The notes under the pieces were generated by a model. That model was not told the DNA's origin and did no database searches. It saw only the letters and a program-made list of their open reading frames with translations. Position numbers and translations under genes: made by a program. From Dorea phocaeensis (GTDB taxonomy: Bacteria > Bacillota > Clostridia > Lachnospirales > Lachnospiraceae), in contig NZ_OEPZ01000001.1 of the NCBI RefSeq assembly GCF_900240315.1, positions 248,001-312,000 of the forward strand: a DNA stretch of 64,000 bases, read 5' to 3'. Of the stretch, positions 25,245 to 33,497 are shown piece by piece (positions within the stretch are counted from its first letter, which is position 1; each line of letters opens with the position of its first letter).

Positions 25245-25260
25245 TCGGTTATACCCGTAT
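25235..25260. terminator. Hairpin covering both stop codons of converging genes
   Basis: Perfect 9-base-pair stem ATACGGGTA (25235-25243) / TACCCGTAT (25252-25260) with an 8-base loop. The plus-strand stop (25242-25244) and the minus-strand stop (25249-25251) both lie inside it. There is no T-tract, so its strength as terminator is uncertain. Confidence 0.5.
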
Positions 25261-26499
25261 AATCTGTTGGCAGTATTCACTGATAAATGGAGTTTTAAAT
25301 TTTTCGGTCAGGACGCTTTCATATAGATCAGAAGCAAAGAGATCCTGACGAAGCATTGAAAGGCCGACAGAACTAAGCTGGTCGGTTTTGGTGAGTTTGG
25401 AAAGAAGCGGAATAGAAGTATGCCGCTGAATTTCGGTTAATATCTCGCGGGAGTCTTTACGAAAGCCGATAAGACGTGCGTACTGACAGCCGCCTTGTTT
25501 GGAGAATGTCCTTAGGTCATTCTTTGTGATTCCAAGAAGGATATGAAGGAGCGCGCGGCTGATTCGAGTATAGGTAAGTTCGCGGGTTTTTAATAGCTCA
25601 CAGAATTGATCAAAGGAGATAAACTGATTACGTCTGTTATAAATTCGGTTAGCTAGATCTTCTGATACGTCCAGAAAGTGAGACAAGGATTCTCTGGACT
25701 CGCAAAGAAGTCGGTATTTTAGCAGTAAAGAAAAATCGTTTGCAAAGACCGGGTACCGGTTCTGAAAAGTTTCACAAAAAAGTTGAAACGAAGCATCGGG
25801 AACCTGGCCTTTTAATTGCAGCAGCGACTCAACGGACGCGGATTCCGTCAGAGAGGACGACAGACAGTTCCGAATCGCGGATGCAGAACTAAAGCGCTCT
25901 GTCAATTCTTGATCATGGTAGCCGGAGAGGATACGTTTAATGGTGTAAGGCTTTATAGAACTGTCGCTTTGATAGAGTGCCTTCAGGTACTCGATTCCCA
26001 AAATGTTGTTGGGGTGTTCCAGCAAAGTGTCCAGAAATCCATCTTGAAAATAGTGCTTCAGCGCTTGCTGACGGGCGACAGGGAATGCTTTCCCTTGCTG
26101 CAATTCTTGCTTCAGCATAAGGCGGTATTCTTCAGGCTCATCAGCTGTCACATGGGCAATTCGATCAAGGGCAGAAAGATCCCCGCATTCGCTTCCAAAG
26201 CAGACAGAGTCGATGCATCCCAAATGGTTGAGAAGATTGATGCTTCCGGCGGCAAAGGATTCTGCGCTTCCCGTTGCAAAGCAGACCGGAAGTTCTAAAA
26301 TGACATCGGCACCGGATTCCAGGGCGGCTTTTGCCCGTAGATGCTTTGGCATGATCGCCGGAGCGCCCCGCTGTACAAAGTTTCCGCTCATGATTACAAG
26401 CACGGCATCAGCGCCGGTGATTCGTTTTGCTTCCTTTATATGATGTAGATGACCATTGTGAAATGGATTGTATTCTGTAATCAGCCCAACAATATTCAT
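25249..26499 (-). CDS. tmcAL: tRNA(Met) cytidine acetate ligase
   Basis: 416 residues; ATG at 26497-26499 follows AAGGAG on the minus strand. TmcAL (formerly YlbM) acetylates the wobble cytidine of elongator tRNA-Met with acetate and ATP. Visible family motifs are GLITEYNPFHNGHLHHI (HxGH nucleotidyltransferase signature, His pair near residues 16-20), VIMSGNFVQRGAP, KAALESGADVILELP and CFGSECGD. Length matches the family (about 400). It converges head-on with the ABC/URO-D operon with only four bases between stop codons. Transcription must come from the region shared with mgtE, but no clear minus-strand promoter was found there. Confidence 0.95.
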   Translation of the reverse strand: MNIVGLITEYNPFHNGHLHHIKEAKRITGADAVLVIMSGNFVQRGAPAIMPKHLRAKAALESGADVILELPVCFATGSAESFAAGSINLLNHLGCIDSVCFGSECGDLSALDRIAHVTADEPEEYRLMLKQELQQGKAFPVARQQALKHYFQDGFLDTLLEHPNNILGIEYLKALYQSDSSIKPYTIKRILSGYHDQELTERFSSASAIRNCLSSSLTESASVESLLQLKGQVPDASFQLFCETFQNRYPVFANDFSLLLKYRLLCESRESLSHFLDVSEDLANRIYNRRNQFISFDQFCELLKTRELTYTRISRALLHILLGITKNDLRTFSKQGGCQYARLIGFRKDSREILTEIQRHTSIPLLSKLTKTDQLSSVGLSMLRQDLFASDLYESVLTEKFKTPFISEYCQQIIRV

Positions 26500-26509
26500 A
26501 AAAATCTCC

Positions 26510-26538
26510 TTGTATATCGCATTTAAATTGATTATACT
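26510..26538 (+). promoter_or_regulatory. Sigma-A promoter for mgtE
   Basis: TTGTAT (26510-26515) and TATACT (26533-26538) with a 17-base spacer, 44 bases before the start codon. No M-box type leader would fit in this space. Confidence 0.7.
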
Positions 26539-26581
26539 ATAGAAAGGTTATGTAAGCAATATTTGGGGAAGGAGGGTATTC

Positions 26582-28027
26582 ATGGGGCAGGATAAAATGA
26601 GCCAGATGACATCGGAAGAGTGGGGTGATGCGGTAGCTCAAGGCGAATTTGATCATGATATCAGTGAAGGCATTGAAGAACGAGAAGAACTTACAGAGGA
26701 GCGTATTCTGGAAATGCTTGACAATCGCCAGTTCAAAGAATTAAAAGAAGAACTGGAAAATAACATGTACCCGGTAGACCTTGCCGAGATTTTAGAAGAA
26801 TTTGAACAGAAACAGCTTGTGATGGTGTTCCGTTTGCTGGCAAAAGAGGAGGCTGCGGAGACATTTACCTATATGAATAGTGATATGAGGGAAATCCTCA
26901 TCAATGCGCTTACCGATTCAGAGCTGGAAGAAGTGATGGAAGAGATGTATCTTGACGATACCGTGGACGTATTGGAAGAGATGCCTGCCAACGTTGTGGA
27001 TCGTCTTCTTATGGCAACCGATGAAGAAAAGCGAGCTCAGATCAATCAATTGCTTCAATATCCGGAAGACAGCGCCGGAAGTGTCATGAACGTAGATTAT
27101 ATCGCACTTAGTCAGGAGATGACGGTGGAAGATGCGATTATGAAGATTCGACAAGTAGGTTTGAACAGAGAGACTATCTACACCTGCTATGTGACAGAGA
27201 AGAGGCGTTTGATCGGAGTTGTGGATATTAAAGATCTTCTTACGACAGGAGAATCGAGAACCATTGATGAGATCATGGACACGAATATGTTGTATGCACA
27301 GACGACGGATGATCAGGAGGAAGTTGCCCGAATGATTACAAAATACGGTCTTATTGCACTTCCGATTGTGGACCATGAGCATTGTATGGTCGGTATCGTT
27401 ACGGTTGATGATGCGATGCTTGTCTTGCAGGAAGAGGAAACGGAAGATATCAGCATCATGGCTGGTGTTGCGCCAAATGAAGAATCTTATTTTGGGACAA
27501 CCGTTTATGAGCATGTGAAGAGTCGTCTTCCATGGCTGTTATTCTTAATGCTTTCAGCCACGGTGACTCAGATGATTATGAATAGCTATGAAGCAGCACT
27601 TGCGGTTATGCCGCAATTGGCAGGTTTCATCCCAATGCTTACAGGAACGGGAGGCAACTGTGGTTCCCAGAGTTCCACTCTTGTGATCCGTGGACTTGCG
27701 ATCGGTGAAATAGAATTTCGAGATCTCTTTAAAGTGATCTGGAAGGAAGTCCGAATTGCTGTCTGCATTAGTATTATCCTTGCGGTGGTGAATGGAACGC
27801 GTATTTTGATTATGGGACAGGGAGATGCAATGATGGCATTTACGATTGGTGTCACAATGGCATGTACCGTTATTATTGCCAAAGTTGTAGGATGTACCCT
27901 TCCGTTGGTTGCCAAGAAAGTAGGCCTGGATCCGGCGATCATGGCGACACCTTTAATTTCTACATTGGTGGATATCAGTACTATCAGTGTATATTTTGCT
28001 ATTGTAAGTTTTGTATTTCGGTTATAG
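26582..28027 (+). CDS. mgtE: Magnesium transporter MgtE
   Basis: 481 residues; GGAAGGAGGG at 26568-26577 precedes ATG 26582. The N-terminal superhelical domain contains EERILEMLDNRQFKELKEEL and DDTVDVLEEMPANVVDRLL. A CBS pair follows at about 150-270 (TVEDAIMKIRQ, IGVVDIKDLLTT, ALPIVDHEHCMVGIVTVDDAM). About five membrane helices follow with the pore signature PMLTGTGGNCGSQSSTLVIRG. This is the Mg2+-gated channel family, located in the cell membrane. It is a single-gene transcript with a strong terminator. Confidence 0.96.
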   Translation: MGQDKMSQMTSEEWGDAVAQGEFDHDISEGIEEREELTEERILEMLDNRQFKELKEELENNMYPVDLAEILEEFEQKQLVMVFRLLAKEEAAETFTYMNSDMREILINALTDSELEEVMEEMYLDDTVDVLEEMPANVVDRLLMATDEEKRAQINQLLQYPEDSAGSVMNVDYIALSQEMTVEDAIMKIRQVGLNRETIYTCYVTEKRRLIGVVDIKDLLTTGESRTIDEIMDTNMLYAQTTDDQEEVARMITKYGLIALPIVDHEHCMVGIVTVDDAMLVLQEEETEDISIMAGVAPNEESYFGTTVYEHVKSRLPWLLFLMLSATVTQMIMNSYEAALAVMPQLAGFIPMLTGTGGNCGSQSSTLVIRGLAIGEIEFRDLFKVIWKEVRIAVCISIILAVVNGTRILIMGQGDAMMAFTIGVTMACTVIIAKVVGCTLPLVAKKVGLDPAIMATPLISTLVDISTISVYFAIVSFVFRL

Positions 28028-28031
28028 AGAG

Positions 28032-28066
28032 AAAAGAGGACGCATTCGTAAGTGCGTCCTCTTTTG
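28032..28066 (+). terminator. Intrinsic terminator after mgtE
   Basis: Perfect 13-base-pair stem AAAAGAGGACGCA (28032-28044) / TGCGTCCTCTTTT (28053-28065), 8-base loop. Confidence 0.9.
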
Positions 28067-28145
28067 ATGGTTAATTCTCTTTTTTATAGATTGCGTTGTA
28101 GGATGGTTTCGGTAAAATGTACGGAAAAAGAGACACAAGAGTGGC

Positions 28146-28174
28146 TTGTATACTATATTCATTTGTATTATAAT
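28146..28174 (+). promoter_or_regulatory. Sigma-A promoter for pta-ackA
   Basis: TTGTAT (28146-28151) and TATAAT (28169-28174), 17-base spacer, 36 bases before the pta start. Confidence 0.82.
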
Positions 28175-28209
28175 GATTAATAGTAGAAAAAGAAAGGAGT
28201 CTATTAATC

Positions 28210-29211
28210 ATGGGATTCATAGATGAAATTAAAGCAAAAGCAAAAACTTGTAAAAAAACAATTGTTCTTCCGGAGACAGAGGATATCAGAACTTATGAGG
28301 CGGCAGAGGCTGTGTTAAAAGAAGGAACAGCAAATCTTGTGCTGATCGGAAGCGAAGAGGAGATCGCTAAGAATAAAGGTTCTTTTGATATCAGCGGAGC
28401 TACAATTGTTGATCCGGCAACCTATGAAAAGACAGAAGAGTATATTGCAAAGCTCGTAGAATTAAGACAGAAAAAAGGCATGACAGAGGAACAGGCAAGA
28501 GAGCTTCTTCTTACAAATTACCTGTATTATGGAGTTATGATGGTTAAAATGAAAGACGCTGACGGTATGGTAAGCGGAGCATGCCACTCCACAGCAGATA
28601 CATTAAGACCATGTCTTCAGATTTTAAAGACAAAACCAGGAACAAAATTAGTTTCTGCGTTCTTTGTAATGGTAGTTCCAGATTGCGATATGGGTGCTGA
28701 CGGAACATTTATTTTCGCAGATTCTGGACTTGAACAGAATCCAGATCCAGAGAAACTGGCTGCAATCGCACTTTCTTCTGCAGAATCTTTCAAGACTCTT
28801 ACCGGAAAAGAGCCAGTGGTAGCTATGCTTTCTCACTCTACAAAGGGAAGTGCAAAGCACGCCGATGTAGACAAAGTAGTAGAAGCTACACGTATTGCGA
28901 AAGAAAACGCTCCGGAAGGACTTATGCTTGATGGAGAGTTCCAGTTGGATGCAGCGATCGTTCCGGAAATCGGACAGTCCAAAGCGCCGGGAAGCCCGGT
29001 GGCAGGTAAAGCGAATGTGTTAGTATTCCCGGACCTTGACGCTGGTAATATCGGATACAAGCTTGTTCAGAGACTTGCAAAAGCAGAAGCATACGGACCG
29101 CTTACACAGGGAATCGCAGCTCCGGTTAATGATTTGTCTCGTGGATGCAGCGCGAAAGATATAGAGGGTGTAGTAGCAATTACAGCAGTACAGTGTATGG
29201 CTGCTGAATAA
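28210..29211 (+). CDS. pta: Phosphate acetyltransferase
   Basis: 333 residues, ATG 28210 after AAAGGAG at 28193. Converts acetyl-CoA plus phosphate to acetyl phosphate and CoA; with the next gene it yields ATP and acetate in fermentation. Family motifs: [16 protein letters not shown] at the N-terminus, [34 protein letters not shown] and the C-terminal [20 protein letters not shown]. It is the short single-domain form with no N-terminal DRTGG extension. Codon use is strongly biased, as expected for a highly expressed fermentation gene. Confidence 0.97.
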   Translation: MGFIDEIKAKAKTCKKTIVLPETEDIRTYEAAEAVLKEGTANLVLIGSEEEIAKNKGSFDISGATIVDPATYEKTEEYIAKLVELRQKKGMTEEQARELLLTNYLYYGVMMVKMKDADGMVSGACHSTADTLRPCLQILKTKPGTKLVSAFFVMVVPDCDMGADGTFIFADSGLEQNPDPEKLAAIALSSAESFKTLTGKEPVVAMLSHSTKGSAKHADVDKVVEATRIAKENAPEGLMLDGEFQLDAAIVPEIGQSKAPGSPVAGKANVLVFPDLDAGNIGYKLVQRLAKAEAYGPLTQGIAAPVNDLSRGCSAKDIEGVVAITAVQCMAAE

Positions 29212-29231
29212 AAATAAGAGAGGTAAATGAA

Positions 29232-30422
29232 ATGAATGTATTAGTTATCAACTGCGGAAGTTCATCTCTGAAATTCCAGTTAATTAACTCGGAGTCAGAG
29301 GAAGTTCTCGCAAAAGGTCTCTGTGAACGTATCGGTATTGACGGACGCCTTACTTATCAGCCGGCTGGTGGGGACAAGGCTGTTTCTGAGAAGGCAATGC
29401 CAACACACACAGAAGCAATTCAGTTTGTAATTGACGCTTTAACAGACGCTGAGACAGGTGTTGTTAAGAGCCTGGATGAGATCGGAGCAGTGGGACACCG
29501 CGTGGTACATGGCGGAGAGAAATTTGCATCTTCTGTTGTGATTACAGAAGACGTATTAAAGGCGATTGAAGAGTGTAACGATCTTGCACCGCTTCACAAT
29601 CCGGCAAACTTGATCGGTATCAATGCTTGTCAGAAATTAATGCCAAATACTCCGATGGTTGCAGTATTCGATACAGCATTCCATCAGACCATGCCTGAGA
29701 AAGCTTATCTCTATGGACTTCCATATGAGTATTATGAGAAATATGGCGTAAGACGTTACGGTTTCCATGGTACAAGCCACAGCTTTGTATCCAAACATGC
29801 AGCAGAATTCTTAGGATTAGATCTTGATAACTCTAAGATCATTGTTGCACATCTCGGAAACGGAGCATCTATCAGTGCTGTATTAAACGGAAAGTGTGTT
29901 GACACATCTATGGGACTTACTCCACTGGAAGGTCTTGTAATGGGAACACGTTCTGGTGATATGGATCCTGCAATCATGGAATACCTTGCAAAGAAAGAAG
30001 ATCTGGATATGGCAGGTGTTATGAATGTATTAAATAAGAAATCCGGTGTGTTTGGATTATCCAAGGGGTTATCCAGCGATTTCCGTGACTTGACAGCTGC
30101 TATGAATGATGGAAATCCATATGCAAATGCGGCAATTGAAGTATTCTGTTATCGTGTGGCAAAATACATTGGTTCTTATTCCGCAGCAATGAACGGTGTA
30201 GACGCGATTGCATTTACAGCAGGAATCGGAGAAAATGTAGCAATTGTTCGTCAGAAAGTATGTGAATGTCTGGAATATTTGGGAGTATCTCTTGACCAGG
30301 AAGCAAATAAATTGTTCGGCGACGATCGTCTGATCTCTACTGCAGATTCAAAAGTGAAGGTTGCAGTAATTCCGACCAATGAAGAACTTGCTATCGCACG
30401 CGAGACGGTTGCACTGGTATAA
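29232..30422 (+). CDS. ackA: Acetate kinase
   Basis: 396 residues, 20 bases after pta. Transfers phosphate between acetyl phosphate and ADP. ASKHA-fold motifs are complete: [56 protein letters not shown] (catalytic region), [14 protein letters not shown] and [14 protein letters not shown]. Length matches the family (about 400). It is co-transcribed with pta; no clear terminator follows before the next promoter at 30489. Confidence 0.98.
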   Translation: MNVLVINCGSSSLKFQLINSESEEVLAKGLCERIGIDGRLTYQPAGGDKAVSEKAMPTHTEAIQFVIDALTDAETGVVKSLDEIGAVGHRVVHGGEKFASSVVITEDVLKAIEECNDLAPLHNPANLIGINACQKLMPNTPMVAVFDTAFHQTMPEKAYLYGLPYEYYEKYGVRRYGFHGTSHSFVSKHAAEFLGLDLDNSKIIVAHLGNGASISAVLNGKCVDTSMGLTPLEGLVMGTRSGDMDPAIMEYLAKKEDLDMAGVMNVLNKKSGVFGLSKGLSSDFRDLTAAMNDGNPYANAAIEVFCYRVAKYIGSYSAAMNGVDAIAFTAGIGENVAIVRQKVCECLEYLGVSLDQEANKLFGDDRLISTADSKVKVAVIPTNEELAIARETVALV

Positions 30423-30488
30423 TTCTAAGCAGAAGAGGATTCAAAAAAGAACCAGATTGCAGAATTAGCAGAAAAAAAAGAAATTTGG

Positions 30489-30516
30489 TTGACAAAATCA
30501 TTTTACATGATATAAT
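30489..30516 (+). promoter_or_regulatory. Sigma-A promoter for DUF177-rpmF
   Basis: TTGACA (30489-30494) and TATAAT (30511-30516), 16-base spacer, 30 bases before the start codon. Confidence 0.85.
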
Positions 30517-30545
30517 AGTCTAGGTGTGAATAGGAGTAATGAATT

Positions 30546-31073
30546 ATGATATTAAACCTATCCGACGTCTTGTCAGAACAACATAAACCGATCGATGCAT
30601 CGGTGCCTGTGGAGATGGATTGCTTCCGCTCAGAACTTGGATGTTTTGAGATTGTGGATAAGAGTCCGGTGGTTCTTCATATCGAGTATATGAAAGAAAA
30701 AGAGCTGGAGATTACGGGAAATTGTGAAGTCACAGTGGTGATTCCGTGTGACAGATGTCTTACAGATGTAACAATAAAGATTCCGTTAGAGATTCACAAG
30801 CGGGTCAGCGTAGCTTCAGAGGAAGTGGAAGAGACAGACGAGTTAGACGAAACAAATTATATTGACGGATATAACTTTGACGTAGAGCAGTTAATCTACA
30901 ATGAGTTATTGATAGGGTGGCCGACGAAAATTCTGTGTAGCGAAGACTGTGAAGGCATTTGCAACGTATGTGGTCAGAACCTGAATGAAGGCACCTGTAA
31001 CTGTGAAGATACGGGGCTTGACCCTAGAATGTCAGTTATCCGCGATGTGTTTAAGAATTTTAAGGAGGTGTAA
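30546..31073 (+). CDS. DUF177 (YceD-like) protein
   Basis: 175 residues. DUF177 proteins are encoded directly before rpmF in most bacteria and are thought to act in 23S rRNA or ribosome maturation. The central CDRCLTDV and the C-terminal cysteine pairs CSEDCEGICNVCGQNL fit the zinc-binding pattern of the family. The stop codon lies three bases before the rpmF start, with the rpmF ribosome binding site inside the end of this gene, so the two are coupled. Confidence 0.93.
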   Translation: MILNLSDVLSEQHKPIDASVPVEMDCFRSELGCFEIVDKSPVVLHIEYMKEKELEITGNCEVTVVIPCDRCLTDVTIKIPLEIHKRVSVASEEVEETDELDETNYIDGYNFDVEQLIYNELLIGWPTKILCSEDCEGICNVCGQNLNEGTCNCEDTGLDPRMSVIRDVFKNFKEV

Positions 31074-31076
31074 CCT

Positions 31077-31256
31077 ATGTCAATTTGTCCAAAGAATAAA
31101 TCTTCTAAAGCAAGAAGAGACAAAAGAAGAGCGAATTGGAAGATGAGCGCTCCGAACCTGGTAAAATGCAGCAAGTGTGGCGAGTTAATGATGCCTCACA
31201 GAGTTTGCAAGGCTTGCGGAAGCTACAACAAAAAAGAAATTGTTTCTGTTGACTAA
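31077..31256 (+). CDS. rpmF: 50S ribosomal protein L32
   Basis: 59 residues: starts MSICPKNKSSKARRDKRRAN and has the zinc-ribbon cysteines CSKCGEL and CKACGSY typical of the C+ form. TAAGGAGGTG at 31061-31070 precedes the ATG. It is a zinc-containing structural protein of the large ribosomal subunit near the peptidyl transferase centre. A terminator follows, so the DUF177-rpmF unit ends here and plsX has its own promoter. Confidence 0.97.
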   Translation: MSICPKNKSSKARRDKRRANWKMSAPNLVKCSKCGELMMPHRVCKACGSYNKKEIVSVD

Positions 31257-31282
31257 TTATAATTGAGTTAAAAGAAATGTGA

Positions 31283-31317
31283 AAAATGGGGACTTTGAAA
31301 AAAGTTCCCATTTTTTC
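31283..31317 (+). terminator. Intrinsic terminator after rpmF
   Basis: Stem AAAATGGGGACTT (31283-31295) / AAGTTCCCATTTT (31302-31314) with one G-T pair and a T run. Confidence 0.85.
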
Positions 31318-31392
31318 TTGCCTTAATTTACAAAATAGAGACACTTAGAAAAAGAAAATTTCTTTCGTTCACTAAGAAAATAATGAATTGTA

Positions 31393-31441
31393 TTGATTTT
31401 CCAGAAAAGGTTTAGTAGAATTAATCCTAGCAATGCTAGGA
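31393..31441 (+). promoter_or_regulatory. Sigma-A promoter and palindrome before plsX
   Basis: TTGATT (31393-31398) and TAGAAT (31416-31421), 17-base spacer. Directly after the -10 box lies the palindrome TCCTAGC-AAT-GCTAGGA (31425-31441), which covers the expected start site and touches the ribosome binding site AGGAGGA at 31438-31444. Confidence 0.65.
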
Positions 31442-31450
31442 GGAAGATAC

Positions 31451-32467
31451 ATGTCAGAGATTACGAACATAGCGCTTGATGCTATGGGAGGGGATTATGC
31501 CCCGGTAGAAATGGTAAAAGGTGCAGTGGACGCCATACAGAAGGAATCTGCAATGAAAGTATTTCTGGTGGGTCAGGAAGATAAGATAAACGAGGAACTG
31601 GAAAAATATCAGTACAACAAAGAGCAGATCGAAGTCGTTCCTGCATCGGAAGTGATCGAGACGGCAGAGCCGCCTGTGAGTGCAATTCGTAAGAAGAAGG
31701 ATTCGTCGATCGTGGTCGGGATGAAGATGGTGAAGGAAGGAAAAGCTGATGCGTTTGTATCTGCTGGAAGTTCTGGAGCAATTCTTGTCGGAGGCCAGGT
31801 GATTGTCGGTAGAATCAAAGGGGTGGACAGAGCGCCGCTTGCGCCGTTGGTTCCAACGGAGAAAGGGGTATCCCTTTTGATTGACTGCGGAGCGAATGTA
31901 GATGCAAGACCAGCCCATCTGGTGCAGTTTGCCAAGATCGGTTCCATCTATATGGAACATGTGATGGGTGTGAAGAATCCGAAGATAGGAATCGTCAATA
32001 TCGGTGCAGAAGAAGAAAAGGGAAATGCATTGGTGAAAGAGACGTTTCCACTTTTAAAAGAAGAAAAGAGCATTAATTTTACCGGTAGTGTGGAAGCAAG
32101 AGAGATTCCGCATGGTCAGGTAGATGTTGTGGTCTGCGAAGCGTTTGCAGGAAACATTATCCTGAAGCTGTATGAAGGTGTTGGAGCAGTCCTGATTAAG
32201 AAGGTCAAAGAAGGAATGATGACTAGCTTGAGAAGCAAAATAGGTGCATTGTTGATTAAACCGGCTTTGAAAGCAACCTTGAAATCCTTCGATGCAAGTG
32301 AGTATGGGGGCGCACCATTGCTGGGCTTAAATGGCTTGGTTGTAAAGACACATGGAAGTTCAAAGGCTAAGGAAGTAAGTAATACGCTGGCACAGTGTGT
32401 AACTTTCAAAAAGCAGAAGATCAATGAAAAGATCAAAGCAAGTATTCAAAAAGAGGAGACGAATTAA
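31451..32467 (+). CDS. plsX: Phosphate acyltransferase PlsX
   Basis: 338 residues from ATG 31451; the in-frame ATG at 31433 overlaps the ribosome binding site AGGAGGA. Converts acyl-ACP to acyl phosphate at the start of phospholipid synthesis. Motifs: NIALDAMGGDYAP, AFVSAGSSGAILVGG, LLIDCGANVDARP, NIGAEEEKGN and CEAFAGNIILKLYEG. The acyl carrier protein gene follows two bases after the stop, which fits a lipid-synthesis operon. Confidence 0.96.
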   Translation: MSEITNIALDAMGGDYAPVEMVKGAVDAIQKESAMKVFLVGQEDKINEELEKYQYNKEQIEVVPASEVIETAEPPVSAIRKKKDSSIVVGMKMVKEGKADAFVSAGSSGAILVGGQVIVGRIKGVDRAPLAPLVPTEKGVSLLIDCGANVDARPAHLVQFAKIGSIYMEHVMGVKNPKIGIVNIGAEEEKGNALVKETFPLLKEEKSINFTGSVEAREIPHGQVDVVVCEAFAGNIILKLYEGVGAVLIKKVKEGMMTSLRSKIGALLIKPALKATLKSFDASEYGGAPLLGLNGLVVKTHGSSKAKEVSNTLAQCVTFKKQKINEKIKASIQKEETN

Positions 32468-32469
32468 CG

Positions 32470-32703
32470 ATGGAATTTGAGAAATTAAAAGAAATTATTG
32501 CGGATGTATTAAACATGGATCCAGATGATATCCGTGAGGATATGACATTTGTAGATGATCTTGGAGCAGATTCTCTTGATATTTTCCAGATTATCATGGG
32601 GATTGAAGAACTTTACGATATCGAGATAGATAATGAAGAAGCAGAAAAGATCGTGACGGTAGGAGATGCTGTAGAACAGATTAAAAACGCAACCAATAAC
32701 TAG
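32470..32703 (+). CDS. acpP: Acyl carrier protein
   Basis: 77 residues. The phosphopantetheine attachment site is Ser35 in GADSLDIFQII. The protein is acidic, as usual for ACP, and has the usual four-helix length. AGGAGA (32454) lies inside the plsX end, so translation is coupled. A 15-base-pair terminator follows, which separates it from rnc. Confidence 0.96.
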   Translation: MEFEKLKEIIADVLNMDPDDIREDMTFVDDLGADSLDIFQIIMGIEELYDIEIDNEEAEKIVTVGDAVEQIKNATNN

Positions 32704-32712
32704 GCGGCTATC

Positions 32713-32755
32713 AGATGGAGCTGTTGCGCTGCAACAGCTCCATCTTCTTATTCTT
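32713..32755 (+). terminator. Intrinsic terminator after acpP
   Basis: Perfect 15-base-pair stem AGATGGAGCTGTTGC (32713-32727) / GCAACAGCTCCATCT (32731-32745), 3-base loop, T-rich tail TCTTATTCTT. Confidence 0.85.
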
Positions 32756-32794
32756 AATTGGCAGTTCTTAAGCTGAGGACAGGAAGGAAAATAT

Positions 32795-33490
32795 ATGAGT
32801 CAAAAATTAAAAGAATTGGAAAAGAAGATAGGATATACATTTCAGGATCTAGAAATCTTAAAGCAGGCAATGATGCACAGCTCTTATATTAATGAAAAGC
32901 ATCTTCCAAAATACAAATGTAATGAGCGCTTAGAATTCTTAGGGGATGCAGTGTTGGAATTGGTATCCAGTGAATTCTTGTTTTATGAAGATAAAACAAG
33001 ACCGGAAGGAGAACTGACGAAGGCAAGAGCGAGTATGGTGTGTGAGCCGGCGCTTGCGTTTTGTGCCAGAGAGATTGATTTAGGACAGTATCTGCTGCTT
33101 GGAAAAGGAGAAGATGCGACCGGCGGAAGAAAGAGGGAGTCTGTCACATCGGATGCGATGGAAGCTCTAATTGGAGCGATTTATATAGATGGTGGTTTTG
33201 CTAATGCAAAAGAGTTCATTAAAAGGTTTATTTTGAATGATTTAGAAAATAAAAAACTCTTTTTTGATAGCAAGACTATCCTGCAGGAGATTGTTCAGGC
33301 GCATTTTAAAGAAGAAATCTCTTATCGTATGATCGGAGAAGAAGGACCGGATCACGACAAGAGCTTTCATGCAGCGGTTTTGATCGGAGAGAAGGAATAT
33401 GGAACCGGAACCGGACGAACGAAGAAAGCGGCAGAACAGGAGGCTGCTTATCAAAGCATTTTGAGGCTGCACAAAGAGAATATAAAGTAG
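32795..33490 (+). CDS. rnc: Ribonuclease III
   Basis: 231 residues; GGAAGGAA precedes ATG 32795. Cleaves double-stranded RNA in rRNA and mRNA maturation. The catalytic signature NERLEFLGDAVLEL is at about residues 44-57, with the second acidic site in TSDAMEALIGAIYIDGG. A C-terminal double-stranded RNA-binding domain contains LQEIVQAHF and KKAAEQEAAYQSIL. smc follows 7 bases later, the usual rnc-smc-ftsY order in Firmicutes. Confidence 0.97.
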   Translation: MSQKLKELEKKIGYTFQDLEILKQAMMHSSYINEKHLPKYKCNERLEFLGDAVLELVSSEFLFYEDKTRPEGELTKARASMVCEPALAFCAREIDLGQYLLLGKGEDATGGRKRESVTSDAMEALIGAIYIDGGFANAKEFIKRFILNDLENKKLFFDSKTILQEIVQAHFKEEISYRMIGEEGPDHDKSFHAAVLIGEKEYGTGTGRTKKAAEQEAAYQSILRLHKENIK

Positions 33491-33497
33491 GTGAAGC

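Noticed and set aside
26500-26581. M-box magnesium riboswitch before mgtE
   Set aside because: The gap is 82 bases and already holds the promoter; no M-box stems visible.
28066-28209. Catabolite-responsive element before pta
   Set aside because: No good match to TGWAANCGNTNWCA in the region.
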